NCBI GenBank assembly: GCA_028551475.1
Contig: CM052361.1
Coordinates: 4,161,501-4,225,500 of the forward strand
DNA: 64,000 nt
Reading direction: 5' to 3'
Origin: Casuarina equisetifolia
Taxonomy: Eukaryota > Streptophyta > Magnoliopsida > Fagales > Casuarinaceae
This document shows positions 33,698-46,080 of this stretch, piece by piece (within the stretch, counting starts at the first letter, position 1; every line of letters starts with the position of its first letter). The translations under genes and the position numbers were made by a program. The notes under the pieces are model-generated. The model did no database searches and was not told where the DNA came from. It saw only the letters and a program-made list of their open reading frames with translations.

Positions 33698-34286
33698 TGA
33701 TGCGGCCCATCCTCCGTAACCCAAGCTCAAGCCCAAATACTCATTAATGGTACTATGGCTTAACCTATACAAGTCCATGTCTAATTCAAAAAAACTTAAG
33801 AAGGTTGACCAAGTGATTAGAAAACAAATAGTTGGTAGTTGACAGTTGAGAGTAAATGGTTAGTAGTTGGTAGTTGACATATGAGAATAAAAGGTTAGCA
33901 ATTAAGAGTTAATAGTTAGGAAATAGTAATTGGTTACATTTATGATTATGAGTATCTTAATTTTTTATAAATAGCTAATACCATTGTGTAATAAAGGAAT
34001 GAGTTATGAGATTTAAGTATAAACTTTAACCTTTTCTTTTAAGTTCTGTATCTCTTTGCTTGTGGTAAGAGTAATAAATTTTATTATTATGTATTTCTTT
34101 CGAGTTACTTCCAATAAAATAGTGAGTGTTTATCTTTAAATTTTAAGATAGTGAATTATCTATATTTTTAATTTTTAAAAATAATTTTTATTTGTATCAT
34201 TATATTCTAAAGTAATGAGTTATTTGTATCCTTAGTTTTTAAAAATAATTTTATTTTTTTATTTTCCTCCTCTCCGCTCAGAATCA
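33698..34286. mobile_element. solo LTR, 589 bp, inserted in duplicated spacer
   Basis: The copy near 7100 reads straight through GGAGTCAGGCTGCTT. At this locus the same site is split by an insert that starts TGATGCGG and ends AGAATCA, flanked by GGCTG (33693-33697) and GACTG (34287-34291), a 5-bp duplication with one mismatch. It contains a TATA-like TTATAAATAG and AATAAAGG (near 33965-34000), as expected of an LTR. No internal region is present. Confidence 0.7.
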
Positions 34287-34291
34287 GACTG

Positions 34292-35279
34292 CTTGTATCT
34301 TGAGTAATTGAGCGTTGCACTTTTCTGCCAATACCACATCCGTGAGTTCCTTTTTGATAATCTAACAGACCCCACTAACGTTGGTATGTACCTTTTCTTG
34401 TTGTCTGTTCCCTGCCACTGCCGCTCCTGGGTGATAATTGTTGAACTTTTTTGTTAAAAGATTTGAAGATATAAATGTTGAGGCTCAGGTGCATTGGGCT
34501 TGTTTCGTTCATATGTTATTGATTTGGGCCCATACCTTTTGTGGGTAATTCGCATTCGTCTGGTGTTGTATAGCCCTCTTTTGTAGTTGTGATTTTTTTG
34601 GGGAAATTACTGTGCAAAGAATACAAGAAAATGTTCCCTAAATGCTTCTTGTTCTCTGTTTCTTTTAAATCTTTGTGGCTTTGTCGTAAGGCAGAATCTT
34701 ATAATGAAAGAACCATGTAAATCTTAAACGAATAAGAATGACTTGGTGGAAGTGAAACACAGCTGGAAATAAACTAGAGATAGAAAAATACAGCAGATCA
34801 CTAGTCAAAGGAATTGTATAAAAAATCCTTGTTCGACTTGAATAGGGAAATTATTTTTTTTTTTTACTTCAACTTTGTGCAACAAAGAGACCATCGTGAA
34901 TAAGAGAATAAAAGGCTTGAAAGAAAATGATTCAATTTATGAGTTGATTTGATAAGAGAGAGGTTAATGAAAACAAAGATGTCTTCTATATTTTTTCATG
35001 AACAATAATATATTAAGGTGGAAAATAAAATATAATAGGTAGCCCACATTTTATTGTTAGAATGTTCATTTTTCTTTTAAAATTAACTTGTAAGTAAAGA
35101 AAATACATCTACATACAAAGAAGTTAATGTAATTTGGAAAAACATGTCTTCCCAAGATACAATGCATGAGTAATTAAATATCTTACATGAATATGTGCTC
35201 TAATATTATGTTAAAGGTTTTTTTTCCCTTAAAACTAACATATAATAAAACAAAATACTTTCACGTATAATTAACATAA
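34292..35279. repeat. continuation of duplicated RALF-upstream spacer
   Basis: Collinear with 7110-7930, for example GTGCATTGGGCTTGTTTCGT (34490) and AATAAACTAGAGATA (34767). No gene recognised. Confidence 0.5.
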
Positions 35280-35960
35280 TAAATTAGAATACAAACAACT
35301 ATGACCAAAATCTTTATAGAGAGGCTGGGATATAGTTGAGAAGTTGAAGCACACTAGAGGCATCATTGTACATTTCTAAATGAGACGAACATTTGCAGCA
35401 AAGACAGAGACACAATCTCACCGCAACCTTAACAAGGCACTTATAAATAGTATTACGGCAAAAGACACTAGTGGAATTGGAAATATGGAAAGACAATGAA
35501 TACCTGATTTTGTATCAATGGCATCCTAGAAAAGGCATTGGTAGACATGTGATTCAATTGGAACTCGTAGCTTTAATACCAAAGATATCACACGTTTGAC
35601 ACCCTACTTCTCGCACATCTTTTACTCAACAAACGAAAAAAAAAACATTTTAAGAAAAGCTTACCTTTTGATTGGTAGCAAACTTTTTATGTTAAATTCT
35701 AAACAAAACGTCTAAGTCAATAAAAGGATACTTTAAATTATTCTTAAGGAGATTCTGACAAAATATCACTAATTCTATTTTAATGTCTGCGAGCTTATCT
35801 AGTTTATTAATGATCTATCATTAGAACAAATAGAATCTTCCTACTACAACGGAAACTCTTCACCGCATTAAGCAAGAATTTAGAGTTTTGATCATCCATC
35901 TGAAGCCAATAAATTATGGACTTCTATCTAAAAATACTTTCTTCCACCCTCCAAAAATTG
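35280..35960 (-). mobile_element. LINE relic fragment
   Basis: Collinear with 52110-52560 of the larger LINE copy. Its - strand frame there includes DDQNSKFLLNAVKSFRRSRK, resembling the W..GD.N.KFFH linker between endonuclease and reverse transcriptase of plant LINEs. Interrupted by stops, with no intact domain. Confidence 0.5.
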
Positions 35961-35984
35961 ATTGGTTTTTGCTTTAAAAGAAAA

Positions 35985-37503
35985 AAAAAATAGAGCTCTA
36001 TAGTTGGATTCGGAAGAAATTTAGAAAATGGTATAAAGAATAGATAACCTTAACTATATGAAAGAAGAATATTCTTTGTGGAAAAGGTGATTCTTTATTT
36101 TATTATTATTATTTTCGTTAAAAGAAATCCAATTTTTCAAGGAGAAGATTGTTTGTATACTTATAAAGAGGGACAAAGGAGTTATAATGAAATCATTTAG
36201 CTTTATAAATTTAAACAATCTTCGTTAAAAGATTCTTGAAACTTTCATTTGAATACCTTGTTGGATTTTGCTTTGTGCTAAACATTTAGCGTGTAAGTGA
36301 TAAGTTTGTCTCCTTGTTTAGGCAATGAACCTTTGTTACTTTGTCCTTAAGTTATTTGAACTAAGTTTTTTTTCTCCAATATACTATATATTCAAAAAAA
36401 AAAAGATTGAAAATAAACTTCAGTCACAACAATTCATCAAGGATAAATTCTCTCTTGAGAATGACAAAAATGGCATATGACAAAAGATTAAATCCTGAAG
36501 CTGCTTCTCACACTATGGATAACTCTTTCCACCATCAACCAAATCCTATCTCGTCTACAGTCACTTATGTAGCTCTCTATCTACGAGCTCTACATAATGT
36601 CCACATGCATCAAAAACTGATGCAGAAGGTGACAAATTCTCAATGCTGAATCGCATATTTGAGCGGTAACCTTTTGAAACTTTCCAAGCTATGATTCCTT
36701 CCAATTATTACAGGACAAATTGCGGCCATTGAGATTTGCTTACGAGTACCGTGAGGGATAGCATCAACACCTCCGCAGTAAGACTTTTCAGCCCAGAAAA
36801 GACAACTCCTTTCTGTTTCTTCGAAGGCAGACTAGTCATGCATTTCAACTTTTCATGTACGATGTTAGTGTAGATTTCCTCCAAAGGTTTTTCCAGGCTT
36901 TGAAGCAGCCCTACTCCTACGTCCACAGCCATAACTCTTTCCCCAAAAAGTCAAACTATCTCTCCATTCCCGTGTCTGATAGGCTGCTTTACAGGCTTCA
37001 CAATTCGAAGTCATGTTACCACGAAAAAGCCACGTAACTTACACGGCGAGTTCACCTGCGGTACAGGCTTACGGTGAATATAATACTTGGTATTTTCATC
37101 CCTAAATATTTGCGAGTTAGGTAATTATTACTTTGTTTCAAAGTGTATAGCAATCTTTAATGACATTATAAAATCCATAAAAAATCTTATTAAAAGATAA
37201 TTTCATTATTTTATAATCTCTAATGAAATATAAGAAAATCAACACACTTTCATTAAAACACGTGACACTCTTAATACAAACTAAGAACATTTCATGTGCC
37301 GAAGCATTTATTATGTTATGTTTTATTTTGATAAATCAAATCAATATAATAAGGATACATGAGCCAATTTGATAAAAGGGATTATAAATAATCTTCAAAT
37401 AATTTCAGATGTTTGAATACGAAGAACGAAATTGAAACAGAAGGATAAAATTATTTTCTCATACAAAAGCTTGTAAACTACTGTAAACCGTCCAAATTAA
37501 CTT
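35985..37503 (+). repeat. receptor-upstream block, copy 3 (before RLK6)
   Basis: Collinear with the blocks before RLK3 and RLK5 and with the orphan block at 53060. It includes TTACAGGACAAATTGCGG (36709) and the conserved - strand frame 36708-36932. It leads into the insertion at 37511 and the dead RLK6. Confidence 0.55.
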
Positions 37504-37510
37504 CTAAGTA

Positions 37511-38184
37511 ATGAGAAAAACGACGTACAACGTTTCCCACTTTGATTGAACCTATGAGAAAATATTAAAACACCAACGATGTATTTGAATCACAAGTAGA
37601 ATAAGCAAATAGCACACTCAACATAAAAGAATTTCTACGTAGAAAAACCCTCCAATGTGAAAGATAAAAAACCACGGAACCGATCACGAAGTTCATCCAA
37701 ATCTCCACTATATAAATCGTTAGGTTACAACCCAATCAAGTCCTTAACAATAGCAACAGGACTAAGATTTACTGATTCAACAATAATAGAATCACCAATG
37801 AATAGTGAAGAACAAGTTGTAAATAACAACTTAACCAAGAAAAGTTGGAGAAATATCACCCAGATTTTCGACCAAGATCTGCTAACTTCAAGAGTTTTAA
37901 ACAATGATCCAACCGTTCACAATGAAGAACACCCAATTCCAAACCTGCTGACAAAAAATCAGCTCAATCGGACCACGGATCGACCTTGATCAGATGTTTG
38001 ATCAACTGTTACGCAGAGCCTCTAATTCCTACGAAATTCTACTCTTTTCTTTTTCTCTCTCTCTTTTCTTTTGACAGTCACTCACTTCTTCTCTAAAGAA
38101 AAACCTTATATTTTTCTTTTTAAACCTTAGGCCACATTACCCTAATTGGACCCAATAACAAATATGAGCTGGACCAACCCAACA
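37511..38184. mobile_element. 674-bp insertion with 7-bp target duplication (possible solo LTR)
   Basis: The RLK3 upstream sequence reads AACTTCTAGGTAGTTGTTAA without a break. Here the matching site is split by 674 bases, flanked by CTAAGTA on both sides (37504-37510 and 38185-38191). The insert begins ATGAGAAAAACG and ends CCAACCCAACA, so TG...CA ends are present one base in. No inverted repeats were seen. A 110-codon frame (37657-37989) inside it is unrecognised. A solo LTR is the likeliest class, but 7 bp is longer than the usual 5. Confidence 0.5.
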
Positions 38185-38379
38185 CTAAGTAGATGTTAAT
38201 TTGCTTCAGAGGGGTTGGATCTTTGGCGCTAGATTTGGGTTTGCGTTGTATTTGGGAGCAACATTTATGAAATTCAAACGAACTTGTTCTCAAATATGAA
38301 CCGCCGGTATCGTGCATATCACCTCTCACGCACTTGATATTAAAAAGCAGGTTCCCACTGCACCTCTCTCAGAGCCCAA

Positions 38380-41036
38380 TGTGGAACGAAAAGCGAACAC
38401 GCGTATTACCACATCTTACCCCTGTCTACCTAGCTCTCTAGCTGGCTGTTCCTTCTGACCAACACCGGCGACAGTGGCACGCCATCTCCTTACATACCCG
38501 TCGAAAATACTCCCCTCATCCTTTGCCGTCTGGGACTGGGCCTCACACACGAGCAAGGACAACGGTGCCGATACTAGTAAGCAAACGGGCCCCGCAGTTG
38601 GCTCACCAAAACCCATAAGCCATTACGGGATGAGGTTCGACAGTTATAAAGCCGTGATTTTCGAGCTCCCTTACCGGTGTGGGACTAATAGTTTTACAAA
38701 CAAAACTATCCAAGTAAATTATACCAAGGAGGCACCAGTATACACTGCACCAAAAGCTGTCTATCGGAGTGCCATCACCATGGGGAACAACAAAACTATC
38801 AACAAGAGCTACAACCTTACCTGGGAGTTCTCCGTAGATTCCAATTTTTCTTATCTTGCCAGGCTACATTTGGGTGAGTTTCAATCACAGATTACCAAGC
38901 AAAGCCAGAAAACATTTCTTATTTTCATAGCAAATCAAATTGCCTCAATCGAAATCTTTTAGGTAAACTGATTCAATCCGGTGGCGATCAAACGGTTGAA
39001 ACCCTGTTCTAACAAGGTGCCACGAATTTCAGACCGAGATCGAGATGCTCTCTTAACTTCGTAATCATCCTTTTTACAAATTTTATTATTTTTGAATATT
39101 ACAATTCACGCCCTTAAAAACTTATGCTCTGTTAGAAAACAAACCCGTGAATCTAAACTCACGGAATCTCTCAGGATCTCACCGCACACACAAAGAGAAT
39201 ATTAGTCAAGTAAAGAACACACAGAAATTACGAGGTTCGGGATAATCCCTACGTCCCCGGCCTAAGGAGCAATTCTTCACTATGATGAGAAGGGCTTACA
39301 GTGCTTACAGAAAACCTCTGTTTTCTCTCAATCTCTCACAACCTTATACCTAGGTTTCCCCATAAGGTTTTCTTTTATACAAGTACCAAGGAAACCCAAA
39401 TAGAATAGGACTAGGAGACCTAAATAGAATAAGACTGGGAAACCCATATAAACTACCCACAATACAAATAAGGTAGTTACATAATTACCCTTACTAATTT
39501 ACTCCCCTTTTGTGGCTGCAGTCGCATTTCTCCTCCGATTTTCACCGTTCCAAAGCGGTTTCCAACGAAACAAGAACACCAATCAATAGATCGGCTTCCA
39601 ACGAGTCTATAGAACTCAAAATCGCTCCACGAAACGCTTAAACGAAAAAGGAATCGCAAATCCCCTTTTCGGGCTCACGAGTTCAACACAACCCGTAGCA
39701 CTCTAATTGATTTTCCAACCACAAAGTGGTCGAAAATCACAGAAACAAAGGCTAGAGAAGAAAATCCATACCTCAAACGCCAATTTTAGCTTCTCCCTCT
39801 GTGCGTTACACACCAAGTGTTCGATAAAAGGCTTCTTTGAATAAAGCCTTTGTTGACAGCTTCTCTCTTATGTGCGGTGTGCTAAATACACACTAAAACA
39901 GTCGTTCTTCCGCTAACTGCCTGACAAAGAACGAGCCTTGGCCCTAATTTAGGAACCTAGGCTTCGATACCAGTTTGTTAGAAAACAAACCCGTGAATCT
40001 AAATTCACAAAATCTCTCAGGATCTCACCGCACACACAAAGAGAATATTAGTCAAGTAAAGAACACACAAAAATTACGAGGTTCGGGATAATCCCTACGT
40101 CCCCGGCCTAAGGAGCAATTCTTCACTATGATGAGGAGGGCTTACAGTGCTTACAGAAAACCTCTGTTTTCTCTCAATCTCTCACAACCTCATATATAGG
40201 TTTTCCCATAAGGTTTCCTTTTATACAAGTACCAAGGAAACCTAAATAGAATAGGACTAAGAGACCTAAATAGAATAAGACTGAGAAACCCATATAAACT
40301 ACCAACAATACAAATAAGTAGTTACATAATTACCCTTACTAATTTACTCCCCCTTTTGTGGGAGGCCAAGGTATCGGACTTTGTCTTGTCAAAACTAGGC
40401 CCCATAAGCATGTCCAAGGCGCACGCACAGTTGTGAAGGCAGTGTCGGAGTCCTGGATCCCGAGTATTACCGTCGTCAACAGCTGACTGAGAAGTCTGAC
40501 GTGTACTCGTTCGGTGTGGTTTTGTGTGAAGTTCTGTGTGCAAAGCCACCGATCATCCGCACCGCGGAGAAGAATCAAATCAGCCTGGTGGAGTGGGTCC
40601 GGCTGAGCCATTGCAATGGAAAGACTGAGCAGATTGGTGACCCAGTTTTGAAGGGTGAAATTGCGCCCAAGTGCTTGAATAAATTTTGTGAGACCGCGGT
40701 GAATTGTATGCTTGAAAACGGAATGGAACGGCATCGATGAATGATGTAGTATGAGGCCTTGAGTTTGCATTGCAGCTGCAGGAGTGTGCAAGGAAAGATG
40801 TCGGGCTTGATGGGGTTGAGATTGAGGGGAAGGATGATGAGAAAACTCTCTTGCCCAAATCCAAGGGTGATGATAATGATAATGATAATGGGTTTAGTAG
40901 CAACGCTGGACGAGTGTCGGGTACAAATAGTAACAGCAGCGGAGCACAAAGTTCCGGTGATAGCAGTCGGGATTCGGGCAGACTGAAGTCCTGAGGGGCA
41001 GTGTTCTCTCAGACAACGAATCCTGAAGGTTGGTGA
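38380..41036 (+). pseudogene. RLK6: broken CrRLK1L pseudogene with inserted retroelement
   Basis: Begins at ATG 38380 (MWNEKRTRVLPHLTP, as in RLK5 and RLK7) but hits a stop at codon 21 (38440). The extracellular part survives only as pieces: the signal region, then 38700-38940 (YTAPKAVYRSAITMGNN to FLIFIANQ). A deletion joins it to VAIKRLKP (38980-39005), and the match ends at about 39072. A TRIM-like element follows to 40361. The kinase resumes at WEAKVSDF (40360 onward) with several indels, an 80-codon open piece (40501-40740), another frameshift at about 40735, and a Ser-rich tail with an early stop at about 40993. It has at least five independent lesions. Confidence 0.93.
39130..40361 (-). 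mobile_element. TRIM-like non-autonomous LTR retrotransposon inside RLK6
   Basis: Two direct repeats of 386 bp (39130-39515 and 39976-40361), differing at few positions, flank a ~460-bp core with no meaningful frame. Next to the right repeat, the complement of GCTTCGATACCA (39961-39972) reads TGGTATCGAAGC. This matches the initiator-tRNA-Met primer site of plant LTR elements, so the element lies on the - strand. A purine run (complement of CTCCCCTTTTG, 39503-39511) is a candidate polypurine tract. Repeats start TGTTAG on the + strand, but the other end lacks a clear CA, and no target duplication was found because flanking gene sequence is deleted. Confidence 0.8.
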
Positions 41037-42235
41037 GAGATTATTATAATTGAATTTTAGTATGTGCTTTTTTACACAAAGTCAAGTTGTGGGGTGGGAC
41101 TCGGCTAGGAAACAAGATGATACTGCCAAAATTAGAGCAGAGTAATGAACAGAGTAGGAGGGAAGATCCTCGTGAACCATGCTGGATCGAGCTCTCTTCG
41201 GAAAGCGCGCGTGCAAGAAATGCAGAACGTATGTCACTTGCTTCAATACAATAAATAATTTCTTTTGTGGCGATCTTTGCTGGGCTCAAATTTCAGTTCA
41301 TTTTATTCGGAATCGTTGTGCTGCAAACCGGGAAGCAAGTCAATTGTATTTCAAAAGTGACGTGAGATGAGTTAGTTGACAGTTTGCATTCCCTCATGTT
41401 TTTTGGAATCGTTAAGTGACGGCATTAGACTCAGAATTTAGGTTTAATAATTAAACGGAAGGAGTCTTAAGTTTACTGCATCATTTTTTTCTTTTTCTGT
41501 ATCCTGTGTAGTTCCTCATAACCACACCATTCCGACCAAATACAAAAATAAACTGTGCTACAGAAATTCGGTGGAGATAACCGCAAATGAGCTCGTGAAC
41601 CATGTGTTGGATTGGTATTAAAATGCATGATTGTAATATCCTATTATAAGCAAGGACATCATTATAATTTTTAAGATTATGGTTTATAAATGGAACAAAT
41701 TTAGAAAGATCTAGTAGGTAATCCATTTTGGTGATAGTCTCCTATCACTAGTTATTTGAGAGGACCCTTTAAGGGTTTAATAGTAAAGTTTAAAGGTTTT
41801 ATGATGAGTGCCTCGTGGATTTTAGGTGATGAGAAAAATCCATGAGATGTTGCCATTTTGTGAGAAAGAAAGTAAGAGAAAATTAATGAAAAGAAATGAT
41901 AAGAGACGTAAAACATTGTGATAACCCAAATCTTTTTAAATTTTATGCATTTGAGTGTGTTTCCTTTTTCTTATCTGTTCACTTTATACATGAATAATAA
42001 TGTAATTTGATAAATCCTTGACACTACGTTTAATTGTGCTTCATGTGTGAAAATAGTTACAACATATGGAGGTAATATTAGTACAAAAGAAAAAATATAT
42101 ATATTTACTAGCTAACTCCACCACAATGTTATAGCCTTTTTTCTTTAATGGCTTTTATGTTGATAGATAGATATCAACAACTTCCCATGAAAAAGAATAT
42201 TTTATATCAACTTGTTAGTTTGTGTTTTTATGTTG
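41037..42235. other. 3' flank of RLK6
   Basis: Shared receptor 3' UTR with poly(A)-like AATAAATAATTTC (41250). Then 42020-42170 (TTCAATTGTGCTTCATGTG-like, TAGCTAACTCCA) resembles 63540-63660 after RLK7. No gene is supported. Confidence 0.5.
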
Positions 42236-44049
42236 GATCGTATAGCAACTTAAGAGAGGGGTTGGGGGGGAGGGGGATGAATTAGGTTTATCAAAAATCC
42301 TTTAGTCTTTTTCATGTTTTTATGTTAAATAATCAAGGCAATAAGTAAAGTTATCACACGAAATAAACATACAGATTTTTGGAAGGTAGTTGGGCCCAAG
42401 CCACCTCGACACTTACTCCACCTCACTTTGGCAACAACCTACTAGAGTTACTCTCCAATCAATTAACAAATTGATTACAAGAAAGAACCATTTTCTTAAT
42501 CCTAGTTGTAAATTCTCTCCCTAAAAATTTCAACAAAGAGTAACAATTAATTATAATTTTGAATTTAGCTTATGTAAGATATGAATTCAAGTTCAGAAGC
42601 TTCAAACAAGTACTAGAGACTTAATACAATATGATATGGACAAAAGCCTTAAATTCACATGAACTCTAATATTGTTCACTTGTTTGAAATCAACTTAAAT
42701 AAGATACAAAATGAAGAGCAATCTAATTTCCTAAAAAGTGTATGAAAGTATTAATAAACTTAAAGTAGAATCACTGAAATGTAGAACCAATTTTGTGAGC
42801 TTGAAGGAGTTTAAGTGAAGAGTATAAGTTTTTGTGAATAGCTTCTTTCTTTTTGATTTTTGGACCCCAGAAACAATGGTGATTAAGATGCATTTAAATA
42901 AATTTAAAACAACTCACATTTCATTTCAAAAAGCCATTCTAATACCTCTGAAGCAACTCATCTCTTTTTCCTATTAGAGCCCTAATTTTTGTCTTCTCTC
43001 TCTTCATTTTAAGCTATTGAGAGAGGAAGGAGACAGAGTTGAGTTAAATCTCTAAGACCATTCAAAATTGTGCTCCAAGATGCCACAATTTTGTCCATAA
43101 CTTAAGTGATTAAATTGGAGCTTCACAAACCAAAAACATAATTTCGGCTTCAGAAACTTTTTAATTTATTTTCAATTTCTCTCCTAAGCAGTTAGGTCAC
43201 AAACTACGAAAGAACTCCTTAGTCTCTTTAAATTAATCTTCTTTGAGGAGTAGGTCTCTAATTTTTCTTCATAGATTTGTTTTACTCTTTGTTAACTTTC
43301 AAATGACACATTTTCCAACTTGAAGAGAAGTTTCCGGTAGCCAATTTCACTAACAAGGAGCGGCGACATCAAATGGGTCGAATTAGGTAGCAGGTGTGCG
43401 CGGGTCATGAAAATGGGTCAGGCTTTTGTCGGGTCGTGCACGCAGGCAAGCGAATTGGACTCACGGGTCGCGCCTTTGGATTGCGGGTCACAGGCATGGG
43501 TCACACATTCTGGATCTCGGTTGTACCTTTCTGGATTGGGTCACGCTTCTAGTCAGGCCATGCGTCTCTAGATTGCTTTTGGGTCGCACGAGCTTGGACT
43601 GGGTTGCATGGATTGGGCTTCACCATTTTGGGTCTTTTTATTTGGACTTCTTGCATAATATTTCAGCATTATTTTTTTAATAAAAATTTAATAAATAAAT
43701 AATGATTTTAATTATCTTTTCTACATCATCAAAATGTTAATATATTCTAATATCACTAAAATATATTCCATTATTCTATATCTGTAAAGCCATGAAAAAT
43801 ATGAAAAGTAGGAATGATGTTTCCAAGTTATAGCAATCAATACTAATAGGAATCCCTTTTTTATTTTTTATTTTTAATATTTAAAAGATTGTAAGAAAAA
43901 ATTAAAGACAGAAAGGAGTGATGAATTTTTTTCCTTACATACTATTTTTTGTCCTATTCTTTACGTTTTTGGAACATTCTCCTTTGGTTCTTCCTTTCCC
44001 CGCTGCATACTATCTTAAGAATTTCTTAGGAACAACCTGAAAGATCAAA
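42236..44049. repeat. probable dispersed repeat with GC-rich GGGTC motif tract
   Basis: No coding region recognised. Near 42255 is AGAGGGGTTGGGGGGGAGGG followed by GATGAATTAGG, a style common in plant dispersed repeats. At 43370-43645 an abrupt GC-rich tract repeats GGGTCG/GGGTCAC and TGGATTGGG units many times, in strong contrast to its AT-rich surroundings. Class not determined. Confidence 0.35.
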
Positions 44050-44690
44050 GGAATTAATGATTTAACGAAATCATCTCTCAGCTGGTGGTCAAAGTCAATT
44101 TACCGAGTGACTTTTTGATTATCCAAACAAAACCATGCGACACACGGAGCCCATATCTTAAAGTTTCGCAGGAAACTGATGGTTTGCCAAGAAAATAATC
44201 CGTGACTACTGTCAACGAAGTCTGAGATGCATGAGAACATTGGAAACCAAAAACCATGTGCCTGCAGCAAATGTGAATAGTAGAATATTCTCGATAAATA
44301 ATATACTTAAAAAATTAAACAAAAATAAAAATAAAAATCAATGAATTGACGTAAAATATTTTTAACTCATATATGACCTATATATTTCGTGTTAAAGAAC
44401 AATTTATTTGAAGTGTACATAGTATTAATGTTAGATGTCATATAAATTTCATATTAAAGAACCATTTATTTGATCTCTACATAGTATTAATGTTAGATAA
44501 AGAGTTATGAATTCAATAAACTTCAGCATCCCCTTCCTATAAATCGATTTGGACATAGAGGTTCGTATGGTAATGCCATAAGGGATCAACAAAAAAGGGG
44601 AGATTGTGAACTTTTGAAATTGTATGATTTGAAGCAAGTATTGAGTCAATGAAATTGGAAATTTACCAAAAATTTTCTATAGTTGGATTT
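44050..44690. repeat. segment duplicated at 55010-55419 and 56789-56960
   Basis: Tracts such as AAGTCAATTTACCGAGTGAC (44093), AAGCCCATATCTTAAA-like (44148) and GATTTGAAGCAAGTATTG (44629) recur in order in the later segment. There the copy is split by a copia element, so this copy gives the empty site (about 44571-44600). Confidence 0.6.
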
Positions 44691-46080
44691 CGAAAATAAA
44701 CGTGAAAATTTTCTCTTCACCAAGAAGCTCTTGGAAGATTTACTGTGGTAGCTATCTATATTAATAATATTTTGGTCATGAAAAATGATGAAGGCATGAT
44801 TACAAAATTCAAGGAATATTTGAATTTAAAATTTCATATGAAAGATTTGGGAATATTGAAATAGTTTTTTGGCATGAAGATTATTTGAAGTGGCATAGGA
44901 ATCTTTTTTTAGCCAAAGAATATATGATTTCAAATAGATTTTTAAGTTTCAATTATCATTTGTGAAACCAACCACTACACCAATGGAAATGAACTTCAAG
45001 TTGACGACTAAAGAATGTGATTATCCTTCAGGATCGAGGAGGATAAATGAGTATGTTAAAGCTGTAACAAACTATCAAAGACTCGTAGAGAAACTAATAT
45101 ATCCGACAATGACAAGGTTTGACGTAAGTTATATGGTGTAATTATTAAATTGATTAGTACATGCCTTCAAAGAATTTCATCTAGAATCAACAATGACAGT
45201 GCTCAAATATAATAAAGAATGCCTAGGGCTCTAGTTGTTTGAGTCAGCAAGTGGTGAGATGAATGTAACAATAGATTGTGATTCAAAATAGGCATCATGC
45301 CTTATAAGCAAAAATTGCCTAACAAGTTTCATGTTTTTTGGTAACCCTTTGATATAATATGAAAACTAATTTGGACTGGTGGCATTTGCAAGCATAACTT
45401 CATTAGATGACTAGTTTGTCATGATTAACTTTCTACAGTAAAAAGAATGATACAATAGCTTCTTATGGTTAATCTATATTGTGACTTTTGTCAGTCTCAA
45501 ATAGAAAATAGGAGTCATATGTTTTTTGAATGTCCATACACAATGTTAATTTAGAAGAATATCCTCACTCAAAATGGAATTCGACATCACATTGGAGAAT
45601 GGAATGAAGAATTACAATAGATGATCAAAGCATCTAAAGGTAAAGGTTTGACTATAAAACTTAAAATATAATTTTTAGCTTGTATTTATTGCTTATGGGC
45701 TGAACGAAATCAAAGAAGATTTTATAATAGAATAATTGACATTCTAATTTTGTTAGTTAAAGTAAGAAAAATTATACGAGGGAGAGCTTTTCTACTTTAC
45801 AATATCAAGCCCTCAGAAGGAAATATCATTTTGAGTGAGATTTGGAGACTTCTAACCTCTATTTTCTCTTACTCTTAGTTTTTGGAAATTGTTGTAATAT
45901 TGGGATATGCTCTTATGCTTTTGTATATTACATTTTATTTATGCAACTTACCATTCAACCAAAAATAATAATAATATGGATTAGCACGCGAGGATCTAGA
46001 TGATCACTAGAAACAGAATACGAAACAATGACTTTTACGACGTGCAAAAATATTTTTATACTTGGATTGTCGGAGACTTG
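44691..46080 (+). mobile_element. Ty1/copia relic (reverse transcriptase and RNase H), split by a LINE
   Basis: On the + strand, decayed copia motifs appear in order: a YINNILV patch equivalent to the YVDD catalytic box (near 44755), FKEYLNLKFHMKDLG (near 44800), PTTTPME, YQRLVEKLIYPTMTRFDVSY (near 45075-45140), then an RNase H start (IDCDSK, near 45280). The RNase H continues after an insertion, with ETEYETMTFTTCKNIF in the right place near 46000-46060. Numerous stops; no LTRs recognised. Confidence 0.7.
45356..45975 (+). mobile_element. LINE 3'-end relic inserted in the copia relic
   Basis: A 5'-truncated LINE C-terminal region with a zinc-binding CDFCQSQIENRSHMFFECPY-type motif (near 45480-45540) and the WAERNQRRFYN motif (near 45700) typical of the plant zf-RVT end. 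It finishes in AAAAATAATAATAATATG. ATAATATG occurs at both ends (about 45353 and 45970), consistent with a short target duplication. Several stops; dead. Confidence 0.65.

Noticed and set aside
39130-40361. Cassandra-type TRIM carrying 5S rRNA promoter sequence
   Set aside because: No 5S-like internal promoter motif is seen in the repeats; only the general TRIM structure is supported.
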